A DNA stretch of 64,000 bases from Hyphomicrobiales bacterium (GTDB taxonomy: Bacteria > Pseudomonadota > Alphaproteobacteria > Rhizobiales > Rhizobiaceae): contig UBXV01000001.1 of the NCBI GenBank assembly GCA_900469625.1, positions 96,746-160,745 of the forward strand, given 5' to 3'. This document shows, piece by piece, positions 44,923-53,888 of the stretch. Under the pieces are notes generated by a model. That model worked only from the letters and a program-made list of their open reading frames with translations, had not been told where the DNA came from and ran no database searches. The stretch's first letter is position 1. Every line of letters starts with the position of its first letter. The translations under genes were made by a program, and so were the position numbers.

Positions 44923-45701
44923 TGGACAAGACGCTTACGCTTGCACTCGCCTCCCGTCACCCGAGGCTCGACGACCGCCCGCTCGAAAAACGCGTCGGAC
45001 TAATCATCCTTGCCACCGATCACACGACGGAGCCGGATTTCCGCCGCATGGTCGCAAGCGAGCGCATCGGCGTCTATGTCGCGCGCATCCACTATGCCAA
45101 CCCCGTCACGCCCGAGAACCTTCGCGCGATGCAGCCGCAGCTGACGACGGCTGCCGGCCTCATCCTCCCCGACGAAGAGCTCGATGTCGTGATGTATTCC
45201 TGCACGTCGGCCTCCGTCGTCATCGGCGACGATCAGGTGACGGCCGCAATCCGGGCGGCGAAGCCCAGTGTACCGGTCGTCACCCCGGCCGCCGCGGCCG
45301 TCGAAGGCTTGCGCGCCCTTGGTGCCAGCAGCATCTCGGTCCTTACCCCCTACACGCTCGAGACCAGTCGCCCGATGGCGGACTACTTTACCGACCGTGG
45401 ATTTTCGATCGACCGGTTTACCTGCCTTGGCCTGACGGACGACCGCGACATGGCGCGCATCGGCCACGACGAACTCGTCGCCTTCGCGCGCGAGGCCACT
45501 GCACCGAGTTCGGACGCGCTGTTCATATCATGCACGGCGGTGCGCGCCGCCTCCGTCGCCGCCAGGATCGAGGATGCGATCGGCAAACCTGTCGTGACTA
45601 GCAATCTGGCGACCGCCTGGGCCTGCCTGCGCCTTTGCGGCGACGACAAGCACCGCTCTCAGCTCGGCCAGCTGATGACGCTGCCGATGGCTGGAGCGTG
45701 A
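44922..45701 (+). CDS. eutA: Ectoine utilisation protein, Asp/Glu racemase-like
   Basis: The 259-residue protein of the aspartate/glutamate racemase and maleate isomerase superfamily has two active-site cysteines in VMYSCTSASVVIG and LFISCTAVRA. Together with EutB and EutC it has been proposed to convert 5-hydroxyectoine into ectoine, EutA perhaps by epimerisation. The ATG is fixed by its overlap with the ehuD stop. A longer open frame upstream only reads through ehuD and is not used. Confidence 0.9.
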   Translation: MDKTLTLALASRHPRLDDRPLEKRVGLIILATDHTTEPDFRRMVASERIGVYVARIHYANPVTPENLRAMQPQLTTAAGLILPDEELDVVMYSCTSASVVIGDDQVTAAIRAAKPSVPVVTPAAAAVEGLRALGASSISVLTPYTLETSRPMADYFTDRGFSIDRFTCLGLTDDRDMARIGHDELVAFAREATAPSSDALFISCTAVRAASVAARIEDAIGKPVVTSNLATAWACLRLCGDDKHRSQLGQLMTLPMAGA

Positions 45702-45703
45702 GC

Positions 45704-46711
45704 ATGTCGGGATCTCTCCTGCCCGTGACCTTCGGCGGCATCGAAGCGGCCGCGCGGCGAATTTCGGCCCATGTGCTGAGGACGCCGTTCGCCCCCTCTC
45801 CATCCCTGTCAGAACGCCTCGATGTGCCGGTTGGCCTCAAGCTCGAGCATCACCAGACCACGGGGAGCTTCAAGTTGCGTGGCGCCTGCAACGCGCTCCT
45901 GTCCCTGCCGCCCGCCGAGCGCAAGCGCGGTGTCGTTGCCGCCTCCACGGGCAACCACGGCCGGGCTCTTGCCTATGCCGCGAAAGCCGAAGGCACCGTT
46001 GCGACAATCTGCATGTCGCGCCTCGTCCCGCAAAACAAGGTCGCCGAAATTCGCCGGCTTGGTGCCAGGGTGTTGATCACAGGCACCTCGCAGGATGACG
46101 CCCAGCGCGAAGTCGAGAAGCTCGTCGAGCAGGATGGGCTGGCGATGGTCCCGCCATTCGATGATCCGGCCATCGTTGCCGGCCAGGGCACGCTCGGGCT
46201 CGAAATCGTCGATGACATGCCGGATGTCGGGACGGTTCTCGTTCCGCTCTCGGGCGGCGGTCTCGCTTCCGGCGTGGCACTTGCCGTCAAATCGCAGCAT
46301 CCGGACATCCGCGTCATCGGCATCACCATGGAGCGCGGGGCGGCGATGAAGGCGAGCCTCGACGCGGGTCGCCCCGTCGAGATTGCCGAAATGCCGAGCC
46401 TTGCAGATTCGCTCGGCGGCGGCATCGGCCTTGCCAATCATGTGACCTTTTCCATGTGCCAGGCGTTGCTCGACGATGTCATCCTGCTCTCGGAAGCCGA
46501 GATCGCAGCTGGCATGCAGCACGCCTATGCGCTGGAGCGCGAGATCGTCGAGGGCGCAGGTGCCGTCGGCATCGCGGCCATCCTCGCCGGCAAGATCGAC
46601 CCGGTCGGCCGGCCAGTCGCGCTCATTCTTTCGGGCCGCAACGTCGACATGGACCTGCACCGGCGTGTCGTCAACGGCGAGACAGATCTGTTGCGGGAGA
46701 ATGCGGCATGA
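45704..46711 (+). CDS. eutB: Hydroxyectoine utilisation dehydratase, threonine dehydratase-like
   Basis: The 335-residue fold-type II PLP enzyme has the lysine in TTGSFKLRGACNAL, STGNHGRALAYAA and the phosphate-binding loop VPLSGGGLASGVALA. It would dehydrate the hydroxylated ring-opened intermediate in hydroxyectoine conversion. It starts 2 bp after eutA and overlaps eutC by 4 bp. Confidence 0.9.
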   Translation: MSGSLLPVTFGGIEAAARRISAHVLRTPFAPSPSLSERLDVPVGLKLEHHQTTGSFKLRGACNALLSLPPAERKRGVVAASTGNHGRALAYAAKAEGTVATICMSRLVPQNKVAEIRRLGARVLITGTSQDDAQREVEKLVEQDGLAMVPPFDDPAIVAGQGTLGLEIVDDMPDVGTVLVPLSGGGLASGVALAVKSQHPDIRVIGITMERGAAMKASLDAGRPVEIAEMPSLADSLGGGIGLANHVTFSMCQALLDDVILLSEAEIAAGMQHAYALEREIVEGAGAVGIAAILAGKIDPVGRPVALILSGRNVDMDLHRRVVNGETDLLRENAA

Positions 46712-47700
46712 CGCGCATGACGATTTTGACGGAGGCGGATCTGCGTGCGATCGTTCCGCTCGACCTTGCCGCCATCGATTGCATTGAGAATGCCTTTCGG
46801 GCGCTTGCCACCAAGGCCGTGGTGATGCCACCGATCCTGCGCCTGGATATCCCGGAACATCGTGGCGAAGTCGACGTCAAGACGGCCTATGTGCCGGGCC
46901 TCGACGGTTTTGCGATCAAGATCAGCCCCGGCTTCTTCGACAACCCCAAGCTCGGCCTGCCGAGCACCAACGGCATGATGGTGCTTCTGTCGGCAACGAC
47001 AGGTGTCGTCCAGGCGCTGTTGCTCGACAATGGCTACCTGACCGACATCCGCACGGCGGCCGCAGGCGCAGTTGCAGCAAGGCATGTTTCGCGTGCGGAT
47101 TCCTCGGTCGCCGCCATTTTCGGCGCAGGCATGCAGGCGATGCTGCAACTCGGGGCGCTGTGCCTGGTGCGCCCGATCCAGGAAGCACGGCTTTGGGCCC
47201 GCGACAGCGAAAAGGCGACGCTCGCTGCCCGCACCTTGAGAGAGAAACTCGGCATTCCCGTCCGGGCGGAAAGCGACCCGGAACAGGCGGCGGCTGGCGC
47301 CGATATCATCATCACGACCACGCCGGCCGAGAGCCCTATCCTGAAAGCTGCATGGCTTCGGCCCGGGCAGCATGTGACTGCCATGGGCTCCGATGCCGAA
47401 CACAAGAACGAGATCGAGCCGGCAGCGATATCAGGGGCTTCGCTCTATGTCGCCGACAGGCTGACGCAGACGCGGCGGCTCGGTGAGCTTCACCACGCCA
47501 TCAAGGCGGGCCGCATCGCCGCCGATGCCGATTTTGCCGAACTCGGCCAGATCATCGCCGGCCAGAGGCCAGGGCGCACCGACGCCCGCCAGCGCACGAT
47601 CGCCGACCTGACCGGAACCGGCATCCAGGACACCGCCATCGCCACGCTCGCCGTTGCCCGCGCACTGGAGTGCGGCAAGGGCACGATATTTGAAAGCTGA
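46708..47700 (+). CDS. eutC: Ectoine utilisation protein, ornithine cyclodeaminase/mu-crystallin-like
   Basis: The 330-residue protein has the OCD family pattern: KISPGFFDNPKLGLPSTNGM, LTDIRTAAAGAVAARHVSR, the Rossmann loop IFGAGMQA and GSDAEHKNEIEP. NAD(P)-dependent reduction of the intermediate made by EutB is the proposed role, yielding ectoine from hydroxyectoine. It overlaps eutB by 4 bp and lies 31 bp before eutD. Confidence 0.9.
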   Translation: MTRMTILTEADLRAIVPLDLAAIDCIENAFRALATKAVVMPPILRLDIPEHRGEVDVKTAYVPGLDGFAIKISPGFFDNPKLGLPSTNGMMVLLSATTGVVQALLLDNGYLTDIRTAAAGAVAARHVSRADSSVAAIFGAGMQAMLQLGALCLVRPIQEARLWARDSEKATLAARTLREKLGIPVRAESDPEQAAAGADIIITTTPAESPILKAAWLRPGQHVTAMGSDAEHKNEIEPAAISGASLYVADRLTQTRRLGELHHAIKAGRIAADADFAELGQIIAGQRPGRTDARQRTIADLTGTGIQDTAIATLAVARALECGKGTIFES

Positions 47701-47731
47701 GACCGGCAGGGCCGGAGAATGAGGGAGAGAC

Positions 47732-48913
47732 ATGACCCAACCCAACCTCAAATTTTCGCTTGGGGAGTACGAGGCGCGGCTGGCCAAGACCCGCAAGGCC
47801 ATGGAGCAGAAGGGTGTCGACCTTCTCATCGTCAGCGACCCGACGAACATGGCCTGGTTGACCGGGTATGACGGCTGGTCCTTCTACGTGCATCAGGCCG
47901 TAGTGGTGCCGCCCACCGGCGAGCCGATCTGGTATGGCCGCGGCCAGGATGCCATTGGCGCGAAATTCACGGCCTATCTCGGCCACGACAACATCATCGG
48001 CTATCCCGATCATTACGTGCAATCCACGGAGCGCCATCCGATGGACTATCTCGCCGCCAAGGTTGTCGAGCGCGGCCTCGACAAGCTGACAATCGGCGTC
48101 GAGATGGACAATTACTGGTTCTCGGCGGCCGCCTATGCCGCCCTGCAGAAACACCTGCCCAATGCCCGCTTCGTCGACACGACGGCGCTGGTCAACTGGC
48201 AGCGCGCAGTAAAAAGCCCGACCGAGATCGCCTATATGCGCAACGCCGCGCGCATCGTCGAAGGCATGCATCAGCGCATCTTCGACAAGATCGAGGTCGG
48301 CATGCGCAAATGCGATCTCGTCGCCGAGATTTACGATGCAGGCACGCGCGGCGTCGACGGCATCGGCGGCGACTACCCGGCGATCGTGCCGCTGCTTCCC
48401 TCCGGCGTCGAGGCATCCGCGCCGCATCTGACCTGGGACGACCGCCCGATGAAATCGGGTGAAGGCACGTTCTTCGAGATCGCCGGCTGCTATAATCGCT
48501 ACCATCTGCCGCTGTCGCGCACGCTCTTCCTCGGCAAGCCGACCCAGGCGTTCCTGGACGCGGAAAAGGCGACGCTCGAAGGCATGGAAGCAGGCCTTGC
48601 AGAGGCAAGACCCGGCAACACCTGCGAGGATATCGCCAAGGCCTTCTTCGCGGTCCTGAAGAAGTACGGCATCGTCAAGGACAACCGCACGGGCTACTCG
48701 ATCGGCATGTCCTATCCGCCGGATTGGGGCGAGCGCACCATGAGCCTGCGCCCCGGCGACAGGACCGAGTTGAAGCCTGGCATGACATTCCATTTCATGA
48801 CCGGTCTGTGGCTCGAGGACATGGGCTTCGAGACAACTGAAAGCATCCTGATCACCGAGACCGGGGTCGAATGCCTCGCCAATGTGCCGCGCAAGCTTTT
48901 CGTGAAGGACTGA
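47732..48913 (+). CDS. eutD: Ectoine hydrolase (M24 peptidase fold)
   Basis: The 393-residue protein opens KFSLGEYEARLAKTRKAMEQ (creatinase N-domain) and has the pita-bread domain with SPTEIAYMRNAARIVEGMH, FFEIAGCYNRYHLPLSRTLF and GYSIGMSYPPDWGERTMSL. EutD/DoeA opens the ring of ectoine to N-alpha-acetyl-diaminobutyrate, which is also the proposed EnuR inducer. The length and motifs fit this group rather than ordinary prolidases. The start follows GAGGGAGAG. Confidence 0.92.
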   Translation: MTQPNLKFSLGEYEARLAKTRKAMEQKGVDLLIVSDPTNMAWLTGYDGWSFYVHQAVVVPPTGEPIWYGRGQDAIGAKFTAYLGHDNIIGYPDHYVQSTERHPMDYLAAKVVERGLDKLTIGVEMDNYWFSAAAYAALQKHLPNARFVDTTALVNWQRAVKSPTEIAYMRNAARIVEGMHQRIFDKIEVGMRKCDLVAEIYDAGTRGVDGIGGDYPAIVPLLPSGVEASAPHLTWDDRPMKSGEGTFFEIAGCYNRYHLPLSRTLFLGKPTQAFLDAEKATLEGMEAGLAEARPGNTCEDIAKAFFAVLKKYGIVKDNRTGYSIGMSYPPDWGERTMSLRPGDRTELKPGMTFHFMTGLWLEDMGFETTESILITETGVECLANVPRKLFVKD

Positions 48914-48915
48914 CC

Positions 48916-49926
48916 ATGACGGTTTCAGCGCTTCGTCCGTCGGCGATTTCGCCGACGGTGGACTTCTCCATGGACGGCGTCCAGCACGGTTTCCTCCGGC
49001 TGCCCTATAGCCGCGACGATTCCGCCTGGGGCTCGGTGATGATCCCCGTTACCGTGGTAAAGAACGGAAAAGGGCCGACAGCCCTTCTAACCGGCGGCAA
49101 CCACGGCGATGAATATGAGGGGCCGATCGCTCTCTTCGATCTCGCCCGGACGCTGAGGGCCGAAGACGTCGCCGGTCGGGTGATCATCGTGCCGGCGATG
49201 AATTATCCGGCTTTCGTTGCGGCGACGCGCACCTCGCCGATCGACCGGGGCAACATGAACCGTAGCTTCCCTGGAAAGCCCGACGGCACGGTGACCGAAA
49301 AGATTGCGGACTATTTCCAGCGTGAACTGCTGCCGCTCGCAGATATCGTGCTCGATTTCCACTCCGGTGGAAAGACGCTCGATTTCCTGCCGTTCTGCGC
49401 AGCGCATATCCTGCCGGATAAGCGCCAGGAAGCCTTCTCGTTCGAACTCGTCGACGCATTCTGCGCGCCGTATTCGATGAAGATGCTCGAGATCGATGCG
49501 GTCGGCATGTACGACACCGCAGCGGAGGATATGGGCAAGATATTCATAACGACGGAACTTGGCGGCGGCGGCACGGCGACCGCCAAAAGCGCCTGTGTTG
49601 CCAAACAGGGCGTCGCCAACGTGCTGCGCAAGGCGGGCATCCTGAAAGGAGAAAGCAGCGCGGCCGTGGGCCGCACGCAATGGCTCGACATGCCCGATGG
49701 CGATTGCTTCTCCTTCGCCGAGGATGCCGGGCTGATCGAACCCCTGGTCGACATGGGAGAGAGCGTCGTAACCGGTCAAGTGGTGGCGCGCATCCACCCC
49801 ATAGGCAAGACCGGCGCCACGCCGACCGAAGTCTGCACGAAGATGGACGGCATCCTGTGCGCCCGGCACTTTCCCGGCCTGGTCAAGCCGGGAGATTGCG
49901 TTGCGGTCGTCGCCGTTGTTGTGTGA
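48916..49926 (+). CDS. eutE: N-alpha-acetyl-L-2,4-diaminobutyrate deacetylase
   Basis: The 336-residue protein belongs to the succinylglutamate desuccinylase/aspartoacylase family. Zinc ligands lie in GGNHGDEYEG and in the second histidine site DFHSGGKTLD, and ITTELGGGG follows. EutE/DoeB removes the acetyl group to release L-2,4-diaminobutyrate for the aminotransferase at 36682-38058. It starts 2 bp after eutD and is the last gene of the operon. Confidence 0.92.
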   Translation: MTVSALRPSAISPTVDFSMDGVQHGFLRLPYSRDDSAWGSVMIPVTVVKNGKGPTALLTGGNHGDEYEGPIALFDLARTLRAEDVAGRVIIVPAMNYPAFVAATRTSPIDRGNMNRSFPGKPDGTVTEKIADYFQRELLPLADIVLDFHSGGKTLDFLPFCAAHILPDKRQEAFSFELVDAFCAPYSMKMLEIDAVGMYDTAAEDMGKIFITTELGGGGTATAKSACVAKQGVANVLRKAGILKGESSAAVGRTQWLDMPDGDCFSFAEDAGLIEPLVDMGESVVTGQVVARIHPIGKTGATPTEVCTKMDGILCARHFPGLVKPGDCVAVVAVVV

Positions 49927-50034
49927 GCCGGCACACCGGCCAGCTGAAGTATAAGGGCTCTAACGCCTTCGATGGCATCGATCAGCGCGGGCGCAAGTCA
50001 CGAAGCCCTCGCGTCGACGTCGATCCTGACGCGG

Positions 50035-51951
50035 TCAGTCGCCCCCGCGGCTTGTGGGTGGGTGCGCCGCCGCTAGCCCTGCGATCTCGCCGAGCTGGAC
50101 GACTTCCGTCGCCTCGCCGCGTCCACGCAGCAGATGCTCGCCCATGGGAATTGTCGTGAAGGTCCCATCCAGCCTGGAGGCCGTTTCGCTGGAAAGAGTG
50201 ATGCAGGCAGGCGCATCCGGCTGTGCCTGCTTGCCCACGTCGAGCAGCCGCTGGCTGATGTTCACGGTGTCGCCAACGATGGTGTAGTTCACGCGGTCTG
50301 AAGCACCGATATTGCCGACAATGACGAGACCCGTGTGAATGCCGATGCGCACGCGCAGCGGCGGTCGGCCTTCAGCCATGCCTCTTCGGTTGTCATTCTC
50401 CAGTTCTTGGCGAATGGTTGCGGCTGCCCGGACGGCGGCGGCCGCGTGGTCATCCAGATGATCCGGGGCACCGAAAAAAGCCAGCATGCCGTCGCCCAGA
50501 AACTTGTCGACTGCGCCGCCGTTCGCATCGACTGCGCGGCAGAGAATGCCAAAGTGGTGGTTGAGGAGCTGTCCCGCAGCGGCGGCATCCATGCGTTCCG
50601 ACAAGGTTGTGAAGCCGGCGATATCCGTGAACATGACAGTGACGACGGCTTCGCGAGGTTCCGCGATCCCCGGCTGTCCCGTTCGCACCAGCTTCGAAAC
50701 AAGAGAACGTGGCACGTAGGTCGAGAATGCACGAAGCCCCACAAGCATCGCATTGAAGGCCGATGCCTGCTCGTCCAGCTCCAGAACCCTGCTGCGCGGC
50801 AGCGGCTCCACACCCTCTAGCTCGAAGTTGGCAACACGCGAGGCTTGACCCGCGATTGCCTGAATAGGGCGAGAAATACGCCTGCCCAGAAGGACGGCGA
50901 CCAGGACCGCCGCGCCCATCGCGCCAAGCCCCAGCAGCGCCGATCCCATGACGCGTTCGAGTTCGTTTCCGATCTGCCCGGTCTCGAAATACGCCCCAAT
51001 CGTCCAGGGTCGCTCGCCATAGCCGGTGATCTGGCGCGTGATGGCGATATAGCTGTCGGCGCCAAAGAAGCCGTCCGATGCGGATGGGCCTTCGACACTG
51101 ATTTCTGCGACCTCGATATCGCGACCGCGTTTGGCACTGAATTCCGTTTCCGTCGAGCGTTCGCCGTAGCGGGCCAGCACCGGGTCACCGAACGCTGCGA
51201 GCGGCGTCAAAGGAAGTGCGCCCGAACTCGGATCTGCCAGGCGAGGATCAGCCAGAACCGTTCCGTCGCCATCCAGGATGAAGGCATGCGTGCCGAACCG
51301 GGACGACAATTCGCGCGTGATTTCGGAGAGTTTCTGCAGCTCTACGGCAGCAATCACCCAGCCCCGCGTTTCACCGCCACGTTCAAGCGGCGTCGAAACA
51401 TTGGCAAACAGCCCATGCTCATTGGCAACGTATGCACCCCATTGGCGCCCTTTCAGTTGTCGTCGACTTTCAAGAGCTGCACGGACTTGTGGTGATTCCT
51501 CCTGCGCTGCCGGCAAATGCCGAATCTCGCCGCTCGGAACGCCGCGCGTGCCACGTGCCGTGCCTCTGCACTTCAGGTCAGGGGTGCATAGCAACATCGC
51601 ATTTGCGCCCGGCGTTGCCGAGAGAGCGCCAGCAAGTGCTGCCGACATCGTTGCCTCGTCGATCTCGAAGTCACCTTGAGCATAGAGCTGGGCGACACCA
51701 TCGACGGCATTCTCGGCGCCCCCCATTTCGGCACGAAGCAGATCTTCCATCGCATCGACAAGGAGCGTGGATTGAGCGCCCAGCAGATCGAGCGTGTTGC
51801 GAACGTTGGCACCGACCGACAAGGCTAGAACGCCGCCCACGGATACGAGTACCAGCGCGCCGAAACTCAGGGCCATGACGGCGGCGATCGGCATGCGGCG
51901 CCATTTGGCCGCAGGACGGGTCTGGTGTGTCGGCTCTTTCGCGGTGCTCAT
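50035..51951 (-). CDS. Membrane-bound class III adenylate/guanylate cyclase with sensor and HAMP
   Basis: The 638-residue protein has an N-terminal transmembrane segment (about residues 21-43), a periplasmic Cache-like sensor (about 45-330), a second transmembrane segment and a HAMP-like linker (SRPIQAIAGQASRVANFELE). A class III cyclase domain follows, with MFTDIAGFTTLSERM, DKFLGDGMLAFFGAP and NYTIVGDTVNISQRL (metal aspartates plus catalytic Asn/Arg). It should make cAMP or cGMP in response to an extracellular ligand. ATG 51951 gives a sensible topology. It faces eutE convergently. Confidence 0.9.
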   Translation of the reverse strand: MSTAKEPTHQTRPAAKWRRMPIAAVMALSFGALVLVSVGGVLALSVGANVRNTLDLLGAQSTLLVDAMEDLLRAEMGGAENAVDGVAQLYAQGDFEIDEATMSAALAGALSATPGANAMLLCTPDLKCRGTARGTRGVPSGEIRHLPAAQEESPQVRAALESRRQLKGRQWGAYVANEHGLFANVSTPLERGGETRGWVIAAVELQKLSEITRELSSRFGTHAFILDGDGTVLADPRLADPSSGALPLTPLAAFGDPVLARYGERSTETEFSAKRGRDIEVAEISVEGPSASDGFFGADSYIAITRQITGYGERPWTIGAYFETGQIGNELERVMGSALLGLGAMGAAVLVAVLLGRRISRPIQAIAGQASRVANFELEGVEPLPRSRVLELDEQASAFNAMLVGLRAFSTYVPRSLVSKLVRTGQPGIAEPREAVVTVMFTDIAGFTTLSERMDAAAAGQLLNHHFGILCRAVDANGGAVDKFLGDGMLAFFGAPDHLDDHAAAAVRAAATIRQELENDNRRGMAEGRPPLRVRIGIHTGLVIVGNIGASDRVNYTIVGDTVNISQRLLDVGKQAQPDAPACITLSSETASRLDGTFTTIPMGEHLLRGRGEATEVVQLGEIAGLAAAHPPTSRGGD

Positions 51952-52257
51952 GCCGCCAATGTCCTCAAGTGCCCCGAATTTGCAAGCGGTCTTACCGCGG
52001 CAAATGGCCTGCAGGTCAGCAACGAAGGGACCGTCACGGGCCAGTATCGGGCACCTCGATCCGCGGCCAGATGCTGCTCCTTTCAAAGCAAACCTCTCGC
52101 AGAATGGGTCTGATCGTCATCGCCAAGGGACGAGCGCGTTGGTACGGTTCTCGGCCAGACGAGCGAAGCGGCGGCGGCCGACGTCTGCGGGGCTCCGCAG
52201 GCAAGAGAGTATCTTACAAGCAGTGTCCCCTGACAGAGCTTGAGCCCATCACGAGGT
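51952..52257. other. Intergenic region between cyclase and permease genes
   Basis: About 300 bp without a credible gene. It should contain the cyclase promoter and the 3' end of the polyamine-type operon. A small hairpin (CTGCGG-GGCT-CCGCAG, about 52187-52202) is the only notable structure, and it has no T-run. Confidence 0.4.
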
Positions 52258-53028
52258 CTAGCCTTGCTGACGACTGCCCCGCAGGATGATTACAAGTGCT
52301 GTTAACAGCGTCATCAACACGGAGATAGCCGCGATTGCGGGATCCAGATCGAGACGCAGATTGTCCCACATTCTCTTCGGCAGCGTCGTGACGTTGACGC
52401 CGCTGATGAACAGCGTGACGGAGCTCTCCTCCCAGGACATCACCAGGCTGATGAACCAGGCGGTGAACAGACCGAAGCGTATGTTGGGCAGGATGACCAG
52501 GCCGATCGACTGGAACGGACTGGCACCCAGAATGCGCGCGGCCTGATCCAGCGTCCGGTCCATTCTGTTGAGGGTGGCCATGATGGCGACGACCGCAAAA
52601 GGCACCGTGACAACGACATGGCCGATGATCACGCCGGGAATGGTATCCAGCAATCCGATCTGGGCCAGCAGAAAATAGATGGACACGGCAGACGTCACAG
52701 GCGGAACGACAATTGGCAGCAGCACCAACCCGGTGACGATCCCCGCGAGTCGCGGCCGCAACAACCAGATGCCGAGCGCGAATGTCGTCGCAAGCACCGT
52801 CGCCACGATGCTCGACACGATTGCGATCAAGAAGCTGGTGCCGATGCTGGCGAGCCAGGTGTCAGTATCCAGAAGCGCCCAGTAGTGGCGGAGCGAATAC
52901 TCGCCACCCGGTAGCGAAAGAAATCGCTTCGCAGTGAATGAGAACGGCACGACGGCCACGAGCGGCAGGAGCAGAAAGAGCCCGACTACCCCCGCCACAA
53001 CGATCCCGAAGCGTGATTTTCCAAGCAT
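52258..53028 (-). CDS. ABC transporter permease, polyamine type (PotC-like)
   Basis: The 256-residue membrane protein has six transmembrane segments and the PotC-type EAA loop (TLDQAARILGASPFQSIGLVILPNIRFGL). It is the second permease of a spermidine/putrescine-type transporter and the last gene of its operon, 9 bp after the other permease gene. Confidence 0.9.
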   Translation of the reverse strand: MLGKSRFGIVVAGVVGLFLLLPLVAVVPFSFTAKRFLSLPGGEYSLRHYWALLDTDTWLASIGTSFLIAIVSSIVATVLATTFALGIWLLRPRLAGIVTGLVLLPIVVPPVTSAVSIYFLLAQIGLLDTIPGVIIGHVVVTVPFAVVAIMATLNRMDRTLDQAARILGASPFQSIGLVILPNIRFGLFTAWFISLVMSWEESSVTLFISGVNVTTLPKRMWDNLRLDLDPAIAAISVLMTLLTALVIILRGSRQQG

Positions 53029-53037
53029 GCCCCACCT

Positions 53038-53886
53038 CTAGCGCGAAACGGATTGATCGAGCTTGACGACGCTCCGGACGAGCCACAGCACGGCGAGCAC
53101 GAAAAGCATGAGGATGATGCCGAGTGCCGAACCGAGCCCCCAGTTGGCCGTCTGGAACATCTGCACAAAGACCGCCTCCGCAATCATCGTCACACGCCCA
53201 CCGCCCAGAACCATCGGCGTGACGAAGAACCCGAGCGAGAGGATGAAGGATACAGAGAGTGCAGAGTAGATGCCGGGCGCCGACATGGGCAAAAAGACAC
53301 GCCAGAAAACGTATGGAGCTGCAGCACCCAATCCGTTGGCGGCGAGCAGCACCCGGTGGTCGATCTTGCGCATCACCGAGGCCATCGGCAAGACCGCGAA
53401 CGGCACCATGAAATGCACCATGCCGATGACGACCGAATTCGCGCTCCTGCCGGTCGCTAGCATCTCGGCCGGCAGGCCCAGGAAGGTGGCCAAGTCGCTG
53501 GCCAATCCATTGTTTCGCAAGATCACCATCCAGCCGAAGGCCCTGACGAGCACCGAGATCCAGAACGGAAGGAAAATGCAGATCTCCATCAGCCGGCTGG
53601 TCACTGCCCGGCCCATCACCCAATAGTACGCAAGAATATAGGCCAGCGGCACTGTGAGGATCGTACTCACCCCGCAGATCAACACGGTACGATAGAGGAT
53701 CATCCGCAGATCCGGGCTTGCAACGATGCGGACATAGTTTTCCAAGCCGGGCGCAGGCCGGGTGACGCTCCGGAGCGCCACGCCGGCAAAGGGAAGCACA
53801 TATGCAAGCACGAGAAGTGCCGGCAGTGCCCACAGCATGATCTGCATGCCGATTGGCGACAAAGGTGGTTTCGAAATGATTGCCAT
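53038..53886 (-). CDS. ABC transporter permease, polyamine type (PotB-like)
   Basis: The 282-residue membrane protein has about six transmembrane segments and the EAA-type loop VLLAANGLGAAAPYVFWRVFLPMSAPGI. The first transmembrane segment follows MAIISKPPLSPIGMQIMLWA. The ATG at 53886 sits right after the binding-protein stop codon; longer frames upstream lie inside that gene. Confidence 0.9.
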   Translation of the reverse strand: MAIISKPPLSPIGMQIMLWALPALLVLAYVLPFAGVALRSVTRPAPGLENYVRIVASPDLRMILYRTVLICGVSTILTVPLAYILAYYWVMGRAVTSRLMEICIFLPFWISVLVRAFGWMVILRNNGLASDLATFLGLPAEMLATGRSANSVVIGMVHFMVPFAVLPMASVMRKIDHRVLLAANGLGAAAPYVFWRVFLPMSAPGIYSALSVSFILSLGFFVTPMVLGGGRVTMIAEAVFVQMFQTANWGLGSALGIILMLFVLAVLWLVRSVVKLDQSVSR

Positions 53887-53888
53887 GG

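Noticed and set aside
45635..45703. N-terminal extension of eutB
   Set aside because: It overlaps the eutA 3' end; the ATG at 45704 has correct spacing and family fit.
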